Below are positions 26,081 through 34,885 of a DNA stretch of 64,000 nucleotides, one piece after another. Source of the stretch: Microbacterium sp. (GTDB taxonomy: Bacteria > Actinomycetota > Actinomycetes > Actinomycetales > Microbacteriaceae); assembly GCF_026393345.1 (NCBI RefSeq), contig NZ_JAPLAI010000035.1, positions 16,457-80,456 of the forward strand, in the 5' to 3' direction. Within the stretch, counting starts at the first letter, position 1. The number at the start of each line of letters is the position of its first letter. The notes below the pieces were generated by a model. That model saw nothing but the letters and a program-made list of their open reading frames with translations. It did not search any database and was not told the DNA's origin. Position numbers and translations under genes: made by a program.

Positions 26081-26113
26081 CGAAGGGGCCGTCTCACCGA
26101 GGCGGCCCCTTCG
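26081..26113. terminator. Rho-independent terminator-like hairpin
   Basis: Perfect 11-bp stem CGAAGGGGCCG / CGGCCCCTTCG with an 11-base loop, placed between the convergent Bax-inhibitor-like and glycosyltransferase genes; can serve both strands. A T-rich tail is weak, as usual at this GC content. Confidence 0.75.
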
Positions 26114-26139
26114 TCGTTCCCGATGTCGGACGCCGCGGG

Positions 26140-27561
26140 TCAGAGGGCGGCGGTGACCGCGGCGCCCAGCGCACGCATCGACGCCGCCGCATCCTTCTTG
26201 GCCGCGGCGGCACGACCCTCCGCCGACAGCCGGTTACGACGGTCGCGGTCGGTGACCACCGCAGCGAGGGCGGCCGCGAGCGCGTCCACGTCGCCGGAGG
26301 GCACCAGCATCCCGCCGCCGTCGGCGAGCGTATCGCGCGGTCCGTAGGGCATGTCGTACGACACCACCGGCACGCCGTGGGCGAGCGCTTCGAGCACGAC
26401 GAGGGGTTGCCCCTCCGACTCGCTCGTGAGCAGCAGCACGTCGGCGCCACGCCAGCCGTCCTCGGGGTCGTCGACGTGTCCGGCGAGGTCGAGGTCAACG
26501 CCGAGGCTCGTGGCGAGGGCGGCGATCGCGTCCCGTTCCGCGCCGGTGCCGAACACCACGAGCCGCGCCTCCGGCACGCGGGCGACGGCGTGCACGGCGT
26601 GGTCGACGCGCTTGCGCGGAATGAGCGAGTTCAGCATCACGACGCGACCGGGCTCGGGACTCGCATCCCTGGGCGCGGGGGCGGGATGCGGCACGACGAA
26701 GGACCGGATGCGGTCGTAGCCGCGCCGCACCACGTCGTCGCGCTGCGTGGGGGTGAGCCAGAGGACGCCCTCGAACCGCTCGGCGACCGCGAGCCACCGC
26801 TCCCACGCCGCGTCCATCGGCGCATCCCAGGTGAAGGGGGCACGCACGTGGCAGGCGTGGGTGGTGTGCAGGATCCGCACGTCGGGGCGGCCGCGACCGG
26901 GGCCGTCGTCGACGAGGACTTCGCCGATCTGCCGCGACTCGCACAGCAGCACGACGGGGCGGTCGAGGCGAGCACGGGACTGTGCCGCGAGGTGGTCGAC
27001 CCAGGCGCGGTAGAGCTCGCGGTAGCCGTGGAGCTCGCCCGCCACGGCGCCGTCGCGGGCGAAGACCCGCACCGGCGCGTCGAGGAGGTGCCATTCGGAG
27101 CCTCCGACGCCCCAGGGGATCTCGAGCACCGGCGCACCGTCGGCGTCCGTGATGACCCGCGTCTGCGGTCGTAATTCACGCTGATCCGGGGTCTCGCCCG
27201 CCGTGGGAGCGGTCTCGGGCCGATGCAGCCTGAATTCCGACCCGCCACCAGGCGGATCGGCCACGTCCCGGACCGCGGCGAGCAGCCAGGACCGGTCGGC
27301 GCGGGCGTCGTCGAAGAGGTTCCGCAGGTGCTCGGGCGCACCGAGCATCCCACGGCGCACCCATTCCGCGCGGTGCGCGTCATGTACGGCGGTGTCGGCG
27401 ACGTCGACGGTGAGGAGCAGCGGCCACTCCCCCGTCGCCTCGGCGATGTCTCGCGCGCGGCGCATGACCGACACCGCGAAGCCGCCGTCGAGGCCCGGGA
27501 TGAGCCGGCTCGCCAGCAGCAGATACGACGCGTCGGGCAGCAGTGGGGCGCCCGCGGTCAC
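26140..27561 (-). CDS. Glycosyltransferase (GT4-like, teichoic acid glucosyltransferase-like)
   Basis: 473 aa. The C-terminal Rossmann half is clear: LNSLIPRKRVDHAVHAVARV, VVFGTGAERDAI, and the donor-binding ESEGQPLVVLEALAHGVPVVSYDMPYGP with the conserved E-x7-E region, as in GT4 retaining enzymes. The N-terminal half has WLTPTQRDDVVRRG. It most resembles the poly(glycerol-phosphate) alpha-glucosyltransferases that decorate wall teichoic acids, but substrate is inferred. GTG 27561 overlaps the preceding small gene stop by 4 bases, so it is the last gene of the guaA operon. Confidence 0.85.
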   Translation of the reverse strand: MTAGAPLLPDASYLLLASRLIPGLDGGFAVSVMRRARDIAEATGEWPLLLTVDVADTAVHDAHRAEWVRRGMLGAPEHLRNLFDDARADRSWLLAAVRDVADPPGGGSEFRLHRPETAPTAGETPDQRELRPQTRVITDADGAPVLEIPWGVGGSEWHLLDAPVRVFARDGAVAGELHGYRELYRAWVDHLAAQSRARLDRPVVLLCESRQIGEVLVDDGPGRGRPDVRILHTTHACHVRAPFTWDAPMDAAWERWLAVAERFEGVLWLTPTQRDDVVRRGYDRIRSFVVPHPAPAPRDASPEPGRVVMLNSLIPRKRVDHAVHAVARVPEARLVVFGTGAERDAIAALATSLGVDLDLAGHVDDPEDGWRGADVLLLTSESEGQPLVVLEALAHGVPVVSYDMPYGPRDTLADGGGMLVPSGDVDALAAALAAVVTDRDRRNRLSAEGRAAAAKKDAAASMRALGAAVTAAL

Positions 27562-27839
27562 GACCGGGTCTCGATCCGGAACACCGGGAACCCCGGTGCG
27601 ATCTCCCGCAGCCTCGCCTCGGACGAATCGGCAGAGACGCCCTCGAAGAAGCGGCCGACCTCCCATGCCCACACCGGGGTGGTGCGCATCTCGCCGCTGG
27701 CGCGACCGCGCACGGCGAGCACACGGCTGCCGGCGAGCGGCAGACCGAGACGGGTGAGCGTTCCGACGACACGGTTGAAGACGGCATCCGTCTTCGTGGG
27801 ACGGATGAACCGTCCCTCACCGTCTGCTTCGGGGCTCAC
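27558..27839 (-). CDS. Small Ddn-like (split-barrel) protein, possibly truncated
   Basis: 93 aa. The segment [22 protein letters not shown] matches the cofactor-binding strand of the deazaflavin nitroreductase family, but the rest of the barrel is missing compared with about 130-150 aa in complete members. GTG 27839 overlaps the guaA stop (GTGA), and the stop overlaps the glycosyltransferase start, so the frame is bracketed by translational coupling on both sides and is likely expressed. Function unknown; it could be a degenerate nitroreductase or a small structural relative. Confidence 0.6.
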   Translation of the reverse strand: MSPEADGEGRFIRPTKTDAVFNRVVGTLTRLGLPLAGSRVLAVRGRASGEMRTTPVWAWEVGRFFEGVSADSSEARLREIAPGFPVFRIETRS

Positions 27840-29416
27840 TCCCACTCGATCGTCCCCGGGGGCTTGGAGGTGACGTCGAGCACCACGCGGTTGATGTCGC
27901 GGACCTCGTTCGTGATCCGGTTGGAGATCTTCGACAGCACGTCGTAGGGCAGCCGGGTCCAGTCGGCCGTCATGGCGTCCTCGCTGGAGACGGGACGCAG
28001 CACGATGGGGTGACCGTAGGTGCGGCCGTCGCCCTGGACGCCGACCGAGCGGACGTCGGCCAGCAGCACGACGGGGCACTGCCAGATCTCGCCGTCGAGG
28101 CCAGCCTTCGTGAGCTCGGCGCGAGCGATCGCGTCGGCGTCCCGCAGGATCTCGAGTCGATCGGCGGTGACCTCACCGACGATGCGGATGCCGAGGCCCG
28201 GGCCCGGGAACGGCTGGCGCGAGACGATCTCCTCGGGAAGCCCCAGCTCGCGGCCGATCGCTCGCACCTCGTCCTTGAAGAGGGTGCGCAGCGGCTCGAC
28301 GAGCTCGAACTGCAGGTCCTCCGGGAGCCCGCCCACGTTGTGGTGGCTCTTGATGTTCGCGGTACCGGCGCCGCCGCCGGACTCCACCACATCCGGGTAC
28401 AGGGTGCCCTGCACGAGGAACCGGATGGGGTCGCCCTCGGCGGCGGCCTCCGCAATGAGATCCGACTGCACCTTCTCGAACGCGCGGATGAACTCGCGGC
28501 CGATGATCTTGCGCTTCTGTTCCGGGTCGCTGACCCCCGCGAGGGCGTTCAGGAACGTCTCCCGGGCATCGACCGTGATGAGGCGCACACCGGTCGAGGC
28601 GACGTAGTCGTTCTCGACCTGCTCGCGCTCACCCTTGCGCAGCAGCCCGTGATCGATGAACACGGCGGTCAGCTGGTCGCCGACGGCCTCGTGCACGAGC
28701 GCGGTGGACACGGCGGAGTCGACGCCGCCGGAGAGCGCGGAGATGACCCGGCCGGTGCCGATCTGAGCCCGGATTCGGTCGACCTGCTCCGCGATGACGT
28801 TGCCGCTGTTCCAGTCGGCGGGAAGACCCGCGGCCTTGTGCAGGAAGTTTTCGAGCACGCGCTGGCCGAAGTCGGAGTGCTTCACCTCGGGATGCCACTG
28901 CACGCCGTAGAGCTTGCGGGCATCGCTGCCGAACGCGGCGACCGGGGTCGCGGCGGTGCGGGCGAGCACCTCGAAGCCGGCCGGCGCGGTCTGCACCTGG
29001 TCGCCGTGACTCATCCACACGTTCTGCTCCGCGGGCTGGCCGGCCAGCAGCGTCCCCTCGGTGACGATGGTGGCGTCGGTGGCGCCGTATTCGCGCAGTC
29101 CGGTGTTGGCGACCTGGCCGCCGAGCGCCTGCGCCATCACCTGGAAGCCGTAGCAGATGCCGAGCGTCGGGACGCCGAGGTCGAACACGCCCTCGTCGAT
29201 CGTCGGTGCCCCGGCCTCGTACACCGACGACGGACCGCCGGAGAGGATGAGACCCACCGGGTTCCGCGCCGCGATCTCGGTGGCGGTGGCGGTGTGCGGC
29301 ACGATCTCGCTGTACACGCCCGCCTCGCGGACGCGCCGCGCGATCAGCTGCGCGTACTGCGCGCCGAAGTCGACCACGAGGACGGGTCGCTGGGAGGTTT
29401 CGGTTTGCTCTGTCAC
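27836..29416 (-). CDS. guaA: GMP synthase (glutamine-hydrolysing)
   Basis: 526 aa; converts XMP to GMP with ATP and glutamine. N-terminal class I glutamine amidotransferase: [12 protein letters not shown], nucleophile Cys88 in LGICYGFQ, and [10 protein letters not shown] with the His-Glu pair. Then the ATP pyrophosphatase with the [13 protein letters not shown]-loop and the C-terminal dimerisation domain ending PPGTIEWE. Sits in a minus-strand cluster with guaB3 and near guaB. GTG 29416 is the natural start ([10 protein letters not shown]); the longer upstream frame is spurious. Confidence 0.97.
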   Translation of the reverse strand: MTEQTETSQRPVLVVDFGAQYAQLIARRVREAGVYSEIVPHTATATEIAARNPVGLILSGGPSSVYEAGAPTIDEGVFDLGVPTLGICYGFQVMAQALGGQVANTGLREYGATDATIVTEGTLLAGQPAEQNVWMSHGDQVQTAPAGFEVLARTAATPVAAFGSDARKLYGVQWHPEVKHSDFGQRVLENFLHKAAGLPADWNSGNVIAEQVDRIRAQIGTGRVISALSGGVDSAVSTALVHEAVGDQLTAVFIDHGLLRKGEREQVENDYVASTGVRLITVDARETFLNALAGVSDPEQKRKIIGREFIRAFEKVQSDLIAEAAAEGDPIRFLVQGTLYPDVVESGGGAGTANIKSHHNVGGLPEDLQFELVEPLRTLFKDEVRAIGRELGLPEEIVSRQPFPGPGLGIRIVGEVTADRLEILRDADAIARAELTKAGLDGEIWQCPVVLLADVRSVGVQGDGRTYGHPIVLRPVSSEDAMTADWTRLPYDVLSKISNRITNEVRDINRVVLDVTSKPPGTIEWE

Positions 29417-29438
29417 CGGGTGCTCTCTGTGGGACGGG

Positions 29439-29906
29439 TCAGGAAAGGTCGGAGGTCTGCGGCTGCGCGGCCGCCACGGCGTCGGCCGCTTCACGCTCGG
29501 CGAGGTAGGCGCGCACCTTCTTGGCGGTGGCGACCTCGAGGAAGAAGGAGAGGAGCGGGATCACGCCGCCGAGGGCCAGCAGCAGGAAGCGGGGGAACTC
29601 CCAACGCATCAGGCTCCACACCCGGAAGCAGGAGAACAGGTACACGACGTAGAACCAGCCGTGCGCGATGAGGATGAACATCGAGATGTTGAAGCCGTCA
29701 CCGGTCGACTCGCCGAGGGCGGTGACCTCGGCCCACCACAGGAACCCACCGGACCCGCCGGCGAACAGTTCGTGGTGGAAAGCGTATTTGACGAGCATCT
29801 CTGCGACCAGGAGCAGGAGCATCGTTCCCGTGACGACGGAGCAGATCTGATAGAACCGCAACGCGCCGCGGATCGCCGGGAAGGTGGCGAGTTTGGGCTG
29901 CGGCAT
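29439..29906 (-). CDS. DUF3817 domain membrane protein
   Basis: 155 aa, three transmembrane helices: [41 protein letters not shown] and [19 protein letters not shown]. This is the DUF3817/YdzA-like family. The motif HGWFYVVYL and the conserved P in GGVIPLLSF are seen. Genes of this family are often near purine and respiratory genes in actinobacteria; function unknown. ATG 29906 is 7 bases after TAGGAT, which favours it over the ATG three codons upstream. Confidence 0.8.
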   Translation of the reverse strand: MPQPKLATFPAIRGALRFYQICSVVTGTMLLLLVAEMLVKYAFHHELFAGGSGGFLWWAEVTALGESTGDGFNISMFILIAHGWFYVVYLFSCFRVWSLMRWEFPRFLLLALGGVIPLLSFFLEVATAKKVRAYLAEREAADAVAAAQPQTSDLS

Positions 29907-29913
29907 GGTCTCC

Positions 29914-29919
29914 ATCCTA
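29914..29919 (-). promoter_or_regulatory. -10 hexamer TAGGAT, internal promoter before DUF3817 and guaA
   Basis: Seven bases before ATG 29906 on the minus strand; would give guaA an extra promoter independent of guaB3. Inference. Confidence 0.45.
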
Positions 29920-29958
29920 CCGTGGGGGTGGCTGCGACTTCCCCGGGGAAGCAGCCCG

Positions 29959-30795
29959 TCAGGCCGCGGCGTCCTCGTCGAGTTCTTCGATCTCCTTCTC
30001 CAGCGCATCCTTCGCCAGCCGGTACCAGAGGTAGAACGCGAAGCCGGCGAACACTGCCCACTCCGCGGCGTAAAAGATGTTGAGCCAGTTGACGCCGGAG
30101 CCGGTCTGCGGCGCGGGCGACGAGATCTCGACGAGATCGCCGACCGCCGCATCGCTGACGAGGTATGGCCGATACACGTCGAGCGCCTCGATGTCGTGCC
30201 AGCGGCCGAGCAGGGCCGCGGGCGACATGCGGGTGAGTTCCATCGGATGCTGCGCGTCCGGTGCGATCGGGCCCTCATCGGACACGAGCCGGCCGGTGAG
30301 GCGTACGACGGCATCCGGGTCGGCCGTGGCCTGTTCGTCCAGGGCGGCTGCGGCGTCCTGCGCCTCCGCCTCGGTCTTCGCCCAGCCGAGCGCGACGGCG
30401 ACGGAGGTCGGTTCCGTCGTGTCGTCGCGGCGGAACTGCGCGGTCACCCAGTAGCCGAGCGCCCCATCGTTGTACCGCGCGGCGACGACGATGAAGTCGC
30501 CCGGGACGAACGTCCCGGTGACCTCGACGCGCTGGCCGACGAGCGGGTCGTTCAGGTACTCGCCGGGCTGGACGACCTCGTCGATGGGCAGCACCTGCTC
30601 GGTGGCACCCTCGACGACCTCGTCCGTCTGCACCGCGCGGCCCAGCTGCCACTGTCCGAGCCAGGCGAACACGCCAGCGACCACGAGGCACAGCGCGAGC
30701 ATGGCGAGCCAGCGCGGTCGCAGCATGACCTCGCGCAGCGTCGGCGGGAAGACCTCGGGATCGGCCGCGGCAGGAGTGACGGGGTCGCTGGTCAC
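29959..30795 (-). CDS. SURF1 family protein
   Basis: 278 aa, SURF1/Shy1-like cytochrome c oxidase assembly factor. Layout fits: one helix near residues 28-48, an extracytoplasmic beta-rich domain of about 180 residues (VEVTGTFVPGDFIVVAARYND), and a C-terminal helix LNIFYAAEWAVFAGFAFYLW. The N-terminal LRPRWLAMLALCLVVAG and WLGQWQLGR are typical. GTG 30795 overlaps the guaB3 stop by 4 bases, so it is co-translated with guaB3. Supports assembly of haem a3-type oxidases; terminal oxidase genes are not in this window. Confidence 0.9.
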   Translation of the reverse strand: MTSDPVTPAAADPEVFPPTLREVMLRPRWLAMLALCLVVAGVFAWLGQWQLGRAVQTDEVVEGATEQVLPIDEVVQPGEYLNDPLVGQRVEVTGTFVPGDFIVVAARYNDGALGYWVTAQFRRDDTTEPTSVAVALGWAKTEAEAQDAAAALDEQATADPDAVVRLTGRLVSDEGPIAPDAQHPMELTRMSPAALLGRWHDIEALDVYRPYLVSDAAVGDLVEISSPAPQTGSGVNWLNIFYAAEWAVFAGFAFYLWYRLAKDALEKEIEELDEDAAA

Positions 30796-31913
30796 GAGCC
30801 GTACGGCGCGACGACGACCTCGACGCGCTGGAACTCCTTGAGGTCGGAGTAGCCGGTGGTCGCCATGGATTTGCGCAACGCCCCGATGAGGTTCGCGGTG
30901 CCGTCCGCGACGGGGGCCGGGCCGTAGAGGATCTCCTCGAGCGGCGCGACCTGTCCGATCTTCGCTCGGCGGCCGCGCGGCAGCTTCGGGTGATGGGCCT
31001 CGGGGCCCCAGTGGTATCCCTGACCGGGCGCATCGGTGGCACGGGCGAGCGCGACACCGAGCATCACCGCATCCGCACCCATGGCGAGCGCCTTGACGAT
31101 GTCGCCCGAGGTTCCGACGCCTCCATCGGCGATGACGTGCACATAGCGTCCGCCGGACTCGTCGAGGTAGTCGCGGCGGGCGCCGGCGACGTCGGCCAGC
31201 GCCGTGGCCATCGGGGCGTGGATGCCGAGGGTCGCCCGGGTGGTCGAGGTGGCGCCGCCGCCGAAGCCGACGAGCACGCCCGCAGCCCCGGTGCGCATGA
31301 GGTGGAGCGCGGCGGTGTACGTGGCCGCACCGCCGACGATGACGGGCACGTCGAGGTCGTAGATGAACTTCTTGAGGTTCAGCGGCTCGGCGACCGACGA
31401 GACGTGCTCGGCGGAGACCGTCGTGCCGCGGATGACGAATAGGTCGACGCCGGCGGCGACCACGGTCTCGTACAGTTCCTGCGTGCGCTGCGGCGTGAGC
31501 GAGCCCGCGACGGTGATACCCGCGGCACGGATCTCGGCGAGGCGGTCACGCACCAGTTCCGGCTTGATCGGCTCGGCGTAGAGCTCCTGCATCCGGCGGG
31601 TCGCGCCGTCGTCGGGCAGCGCCGCGATCTCGGCGAGGATCGGCTCCGGGTCCTCGTACCGGGTCCACAGGCCCTCGAGGTCGAGGACGCCGAGCCCACC
31701 GAGCTGGCCGAGCGTGATCGCGGTGTGCGGGGACACCACCGAGTCCATCGGCGCAGCGAGCACCGGGATGTCGAAGTGGAAGGCGTCGATCGACCATCCG
31801 GTCGAGACGTCTTCCGGATTGCGCGTGCGCCGCGACGGTACCACTGCGATGTCGTCGAAGGTGTACGCACGGCGGGCCCGCTTGGCGCGGCCGATCTCGA
31901 TGTCCATGCTCAC
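30792..31913 (-). CDS. guaB3: GuaB3-type IMP dehydrogenase family protein
   Basis: 373-aa TIM-barrel protein of the actinobacterial GuaB3 family, short because the CBS module is absent. IMPDH-like features: FDDIAVVPSRRT, the AAPMDSVVSP strand and the GGRYVHVIADGGVGTSGD phosphate-binding loop. The position of the catalytic Cys of IMPDH (GPGSICTTR in guaB) here reads GGGATSTTR, so the nucleophile is replaced by Ser. The family is conserved next to guaA but its reaction is unsettled. GTG 31913 is supported by a TAGGCT box 6 bases upstream; an ATG two codons in is an alternative. Confidence 0.92.
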   Translation of the reverse strand: MSMDIEIGRAKRARRAYTFDDIAVVPSRRTRNPEDVSTGWSIDAFHFDIPVLAAPMDSVVSPHTAITLGQLGGLGVLDLEGLWTRYEDPEPILAEIAALPDDGATRRMQELYAEPIKPELVRDRLAEIRAAGITVAGSLTPQRTQELYETVVAAGVDLFVIRGTTVSAEHVSSVAEPLNLKKFIYDLDVPVIVGGAATYTAALHLMRTGAAGVLVGFGGGATSTTRATLGIHAPMATALADVAGARRDYLDESGGRYVHVIADGGVGTSGDIVKALAMGADAVMLGVALARATDAPGQGYHWGPEAHHPKLPRGRRAKIGQVAPLEEILYGPAPVADGTANLIGALRKSMATTGYSDLKEFQRVEVVVAPYGS

Positions 31914-31919
31914 TGTCCC

Positions 31920-31925
31920 AGCCTA
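31920..31925 (-). promoter_or_regulatory. -10 hexamer TAGGCT for the guaB3-SURF1-guaA operon
   Basis: Six bases before GTG 31913 on the minus strand; inferred leaderless promoter that decides the start. Confidence 0.55.
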
Positions 31926-31944
31926 CCCGGGGGCGCCACCGGGC

Positions 31945-32574
31945 TCACCACGGCTCGTCGACGCGGGGCGCCAGGCGCAGGACCGCGGCTTTCTCCGTCG
32001 GGAAGCAGGCGGTGAACAGCTCCGCGATCCGGGGGTCGGTGTCGTTGTCGTCGGCCAGGCGCAGGCCGATGACCGTGTTCAGCATCATCCCCTCGGCGAG
32101 GAAGGCGTGGGCGCGCTCCGGGGTGAACCCGTGCTCGCGGAGGTACTGCCACACCCGGGCGTAGCCGTCGCGGGCGCGGGGCCCGATGACGGGATGGGCG
32201 CCGAGGAGGAACGCGTGCGACAGAGTCTGGTGGAGCCCGCGCACCTGCAGCAGATCGATGTAGCTGCGGCCGATACGGTGCTCGAGGCGCTCATCCTCGC
32301 CCGCGTCGAGCGGCGCCTCGAGCGCGGTGTCGAAGGCGGCCAGCATGCGGGCGAGCGCCTCCTCGATGGCCGCGAGGAACAGATTCTCCTTCGAGCCGAA
32401 CAGTCGGACGACGTACGGCTGCGACACCTCGGCGGCACGGGCGACATCGTCGGTGGTCGTGCCGACGTAGCCCTTCGCTCCGAACACGGAGAGGGCTGCG
32501 AGCACGATCTGCGCGCGTCGCTCCTCGGAGCTCAGCCGGGCCTTCGGAGTCGCTGTCGTGGTCACGCTTGACAT
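31945..32574 (-). CDS. TetR family transcriptional regulator
   Basis: 209 aa. N-terminal helix-turn-helix with TTDDVARAAEVSQPYVVRLFGSKENLF (residues about 41-67), then an all-helical ligand domain. Divergent from the MFS efflux gene with two copies of a TTATCA-like/TCGATTA palindrome between them, so it likely represses the efflux pump and itself. ATG 32574. Confidence 0.92.
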   Translation of the reverse strand: MSSVTTTATPKARLSSEERRAQIVLAALSVFGAKGYVGTTTDDVARAAEVSQPYVVRLFGSKENLFLAAIEEALARMLAAFDTALEAPLDAGEDERLEHRIGRSYIDLLQVRGLHQTLSHAFLLGAHPVIGPRARDGYARVWQYLREHGFTPERAHAFLAEGMMLNTVIGLRLADDNDTDPRIAELFTACFPTEKAAVLRLAPRVDEPW

Positions 32575-32575
32575 G

Positions 32576-32589
32576 TTATCAGTCGATTA
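32576..32589. promoter_or_regulatory. TetR operator copy 1 (TTATCAGTCGATTA)
   Basis: Imperfect palindrome immediately before the TetR start; shares TTATCA/TAATCA-N-TCGATTA with the second copy. AT-rich against the GC-rich background. Confidence 0.6.
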
Positions 32590-32610
32590 CTACAGTGTCG
32601 GGAGACTTAG

Positions 32611-32624
32611 TAATCATTCGATTA
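32611..32624. promoter_or_regulatory. TetR operator copy 2 (TAATCATTCGATTA)
   Basis: TAATC-N4-GATTA palindrome 35 bases (register) downstream of copy 1 and just before the MFS ribosome site (AGGAG at 32631-32635). Inferred operator for efflux control. Confidence 0.6.
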
Positions 32625-32640
32625 CAACGAAGGAGCATCG

Positions 32641-34092
32641 GTGTCCCTCTCCCCCACTACCCGCAGGCCGTTCGGCCTCGTGGTGGCCGCCGCATCCGTC
32701 CCGATGTTCATGGCGACCCTCGACAACCTCGTCATGACCAACGCCCTGCCCGTGCTGCACGCCGACCTCGGCGCATCCGTGGCCGAGCTGCAGTGGTTCG
32801 TCAACGCGTACACGCTGGCGTTCGCCTCGACGATCCTCATCGCCGCCGCTCTCGGCGACCGCTTCGGGCGCCGGACGGTGTTCCTCATCGGCATCGCCGT
32901 GTTCGGGCTCGGGTCCGTCCTCGCCGCCCTCAGCACCGACCCGACGCAGCTGATCATCGCCCGCGCCGTGCAGGGCTTCGGGGGCGCCGGGGTCATGCCG
33001 CTGTCGCTCGCACTCATCTCCGGCCAGGTGGCGCCCGAGCGACGCCCCGTCGCCATCGGCCTGTGGGGCGGGATCTCCGGCCTCGGCGTCGCAGTGGGTC
33101 CGCTCGTCGGCGGCGCGGTCATGGAGGGCTGGAACTGGCAGGCCATCTTCTGGATCAACGTGCCGGTCGCGATCCTCGCGATCCCGCTGGCCCTCTTCGC
33201 CCTGTCCAACGACCGGGGCGCCCGTGGCCGGATCGACGTGCTGGGCGCGGCACTCGCGGGGCTCGGCGTCCTCACCCTGGTGCACGCGATCGTCCGCGGT
33301 AACGACGACGGCTGGGGATCTGTCGGTGTCATCGCCGAGATCGCCGCGGGGGTGGTGCTCGTGGCCGCGTTCCTCGTCCGCCAGGCGCGCGGTCGCTCGC
33401 CGCTCATGCCGCTGCGCCTCTTCCGTGATCGCTCCTTCACGCTGACCAACGTCGTGGGCTTCGCGTTCAGCTTCGGCACGTTCGGATCGATCTTCCTGCT
33501 CATCCAGTACATGCAGGTCGTGCAGGGATCGACGCCGCTCGAGGCCGCGCTGCAGACGACGCCGTGGACGATCGCGCCCATGTTCGTCGCCCCGCTCGCC
33601 GGACTCCTCGCCGGTCGCGTCGGGACCCGCGCACTCATGGTGACGGGACTGCTGCTGCAGGGCGTCGCCCTCGGCTGGATCGCGGTGATCATGTCGGTGA
33701 CGCTCGACTACGCCGCGCTCGTCGCGCCGTTCCTCATGGCGGGCGTCGGCATGGGTCTCGTGTTCGCGCCCTCCGCGACCGCGCTGCTCGCCACGCTCGG
33801 GATGATCGACCACGCGAAGGCATCCGGCGTCAACTCGACGCTGCGGGAGATCGGCATCGCCCTCGGCACCGCCGTCATGACCGCCGTGTTCCTCGGCGCC
33901 GGTGGCGAGCTGCTGCCGGACCGGTACGTGGATGCGGCCCGCCCCGCGGTCCTCGTGGGAGCAGCGGTGCTGATCGTCGCCGCAGTCGCTGCGCTGTGGC
34001 TGCCCGCGGGGCGATCACCCCGTGCGGCTACGACGCCTCCGGCTGCTGACGCCCGAGCCGACGCCGAGCCCGAGCCCGCAGCAACCGTGTGA
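32641..34092 (+). CDS. MFS drug transporter, DHA2 (14-helix) family
   Basis: 483-aa transporter with 14 predicted helices. Motif A-like ALGDRFGRRTVFLIG between helices 2 and 3, motif B-like LIIARAVQGFGGAGVMP, and motif C-like GISGLGVAVGPLVGGAVME mark DHA2 antiporters such as EmrB/QacA. Expected to export hydrophobic drugs with protons. GTG 32641 with AGGAG 6 bases upstream. Controlled by the divergent TetR gene. Its 3' end overlaps the convergent TMEM175-like gene by 65 bases. Confidence 0.93.
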   Translation: MSLSPTTRRPFGLVVAAASVPMFMATLDNLVMTNALPVLHADLGASVAELQWFVNAYTLAFASTILIAAALGDRFGRRTVFLIGIAVFGLGSVLAALSTDPTQLIIARAVQGFGGAGVMPLSLALISGQVAPERRPVAIGLWGGISGLGVAVGPLVGGAVMEGWNWQAIFWINVPVAILAIPLALFALSNDRGARGRIDVLGAALAGLGVLTLVHAIVRGNDDGWGSVGVIAEIAAGVVLVAAFLVRQARGRSPLMPLRLFRDRSFTLTNVVGFAFSFGTFGSIFLLIQYMQVVQGSTPLEAALQTTPWTIAPMFVAPLAGLLAGRVGTRALMVTGLLLQGVALGWIAVIMSVTLDYAALVAPFLMAGVGMGLVFAPSATALLATLGMIDHAKASGVNSTLREIGIALGTAVMTAVFLGAGGELLPDRYVDAARPAVLVGAAVLIVAAVAALWLPAGRSPRAATTPPAADARADAEPEPAATV

Positions 34093-34681
34093 GCGGCCCG
34101 TTCAAGACGAACGCGACGAAGCCCCACGACCCCACCCAGGGCGAGGCGATCATGGCGAGCGCGGCGCAGATGATCGCGGCGAGCCCGTCCATCCCCTCGA
34201 TCGAGCGCTCGCCCTGGTCGCCCTCGCGCATGAGGTGGCCGTTCCCGGACGCCGCCCATCGCCAGGACAGGTGCCCCGCGAGCGCCGCGAGGAAGAAGTT
34301 GATGGGCATCAGCATCCGTCCCGCGGAGAAGTCGGAGTACTCCGCGGTGAGGATGGTCGTGAACGGCATGAGCACGATGAACAGCAACCGCAGGTTGTTC
34401 AGCCACAGCAGGACGGCGTCGACCCGGACGATCTCGCGGAACTGCCGCAGGTGGATCACCCACAGGCCGCTCAGCAGCACGAAGCTCACCGCGAACGCGA
34501 TGAGGTTGTCGCCGAGCGCCGCCAGCGCGTGCCACATCTCGGCGTCGGTCCGGATGCGGCCGATCCCGCTGGCCGTGAGATCGAGGACGAGCAGGGTCGC
34601 CGCGATCGCGAAGACGCCGTCGGTGTACGCCTCGGTGCGGGACACACCCAGCGTCGCGTCGGGCTTCGGCGAGCGCATCAC
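34028..34681 (-). CDS. TMEM175 family potassium-channel-like membrane protein
   Basis: 217 aa, six predicted helices. The first helix RTEAYTDGVFAIAATLLVLDL carries the family signature (F-S/T-D-G-V-F-A-I-A-x-T-L-L). Prokaryotic TMEM175 proteins form K+-selective channels as tetramers of six-helix subunits. GTG 34681 is chosen from a TACAGT box 6 bases upstream, which removes a poly-Ala extension coded by a GCG repeat. Convergent overlap of 65 bases with the MFS gene. Confidence 0.85.
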   Translation of the reverse strand: MMRSPKPDATLGVSRTEAYTDGVFAIAATLLVLDLTASGIGRIRTDAEMWHALAALGDNLIAFAVSFVLLSGLWVIHLRQFREIVRVDAVLLWLNNLRLLFIVLMPFTTILTAEYSDFSAGRMLMPINFFLAALAGHLSWRWAASGNGHLMREGDQGERSIEGMDGLAAIICAALAMIASPWVGSWGFVAFVLNGPLTRLLRARARRRLGRQQPEAS

Positions 34682-34687
34682 ACGCTC

Positions 34688-34693
34688 ACTGTA
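34688..34693 (-). promoter_or_regulatory. -10 hexamer TACAGT for the TMEM175-like gene
   Basis: Six bases before GTG 34681 on the minus strand; inferred leaderless start. Confidence 0.5.
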
Positions 34694-34757
34694 GCGACGC
34701 GCGCCCCGCGTCCGCAGGGTCGGCGGCGAAGCCAGCGCGCTGCCGCGCACGGCAGCA

Positions 34758-34786
34758 GCGGCGGCGGCGGCGGCGGCGGCGGCGGC
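34758..34786. repeat. Trinucleotide repeat (GCG)9
   Basis: Nine perfect GCG units plus GC in the intergenic space, directly beside the first palindromic element. In the unused upstream frame of the TMEM175-like gene it would encode poly-Ala. Confidence 0.9.
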
Positions 34787-34794
34787 ATGAAGTT

Positions 34795-34857
34795 CGCAGA
34801 ATCGCTCGAACTTCGCAGCATCCACCCGAAATCCTGCGAACTTCGCGCGATTCTGCG
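34795..34857. repeat. 63-bp palindromic element, copy 1
   Basis: Two 23-base arms (34795-34817 and 34835-34857) around a 17-base loop. The arms begin CGCAGAATCGC and are complementary except at two positions, including position 17 of the stem. Ends 28 bases before the stop of the DUF559 gene. A second copy with the same 23-17-23 geometry and 22/23 identical arm bases lies on the other side of that gene; the loops differ in sequence. No T-run, so not a simple terminator. Confidence 0.85.
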
Positions 34858-34885
34858 GAGATGATGCCGCACCGCCGAGCGTGCT

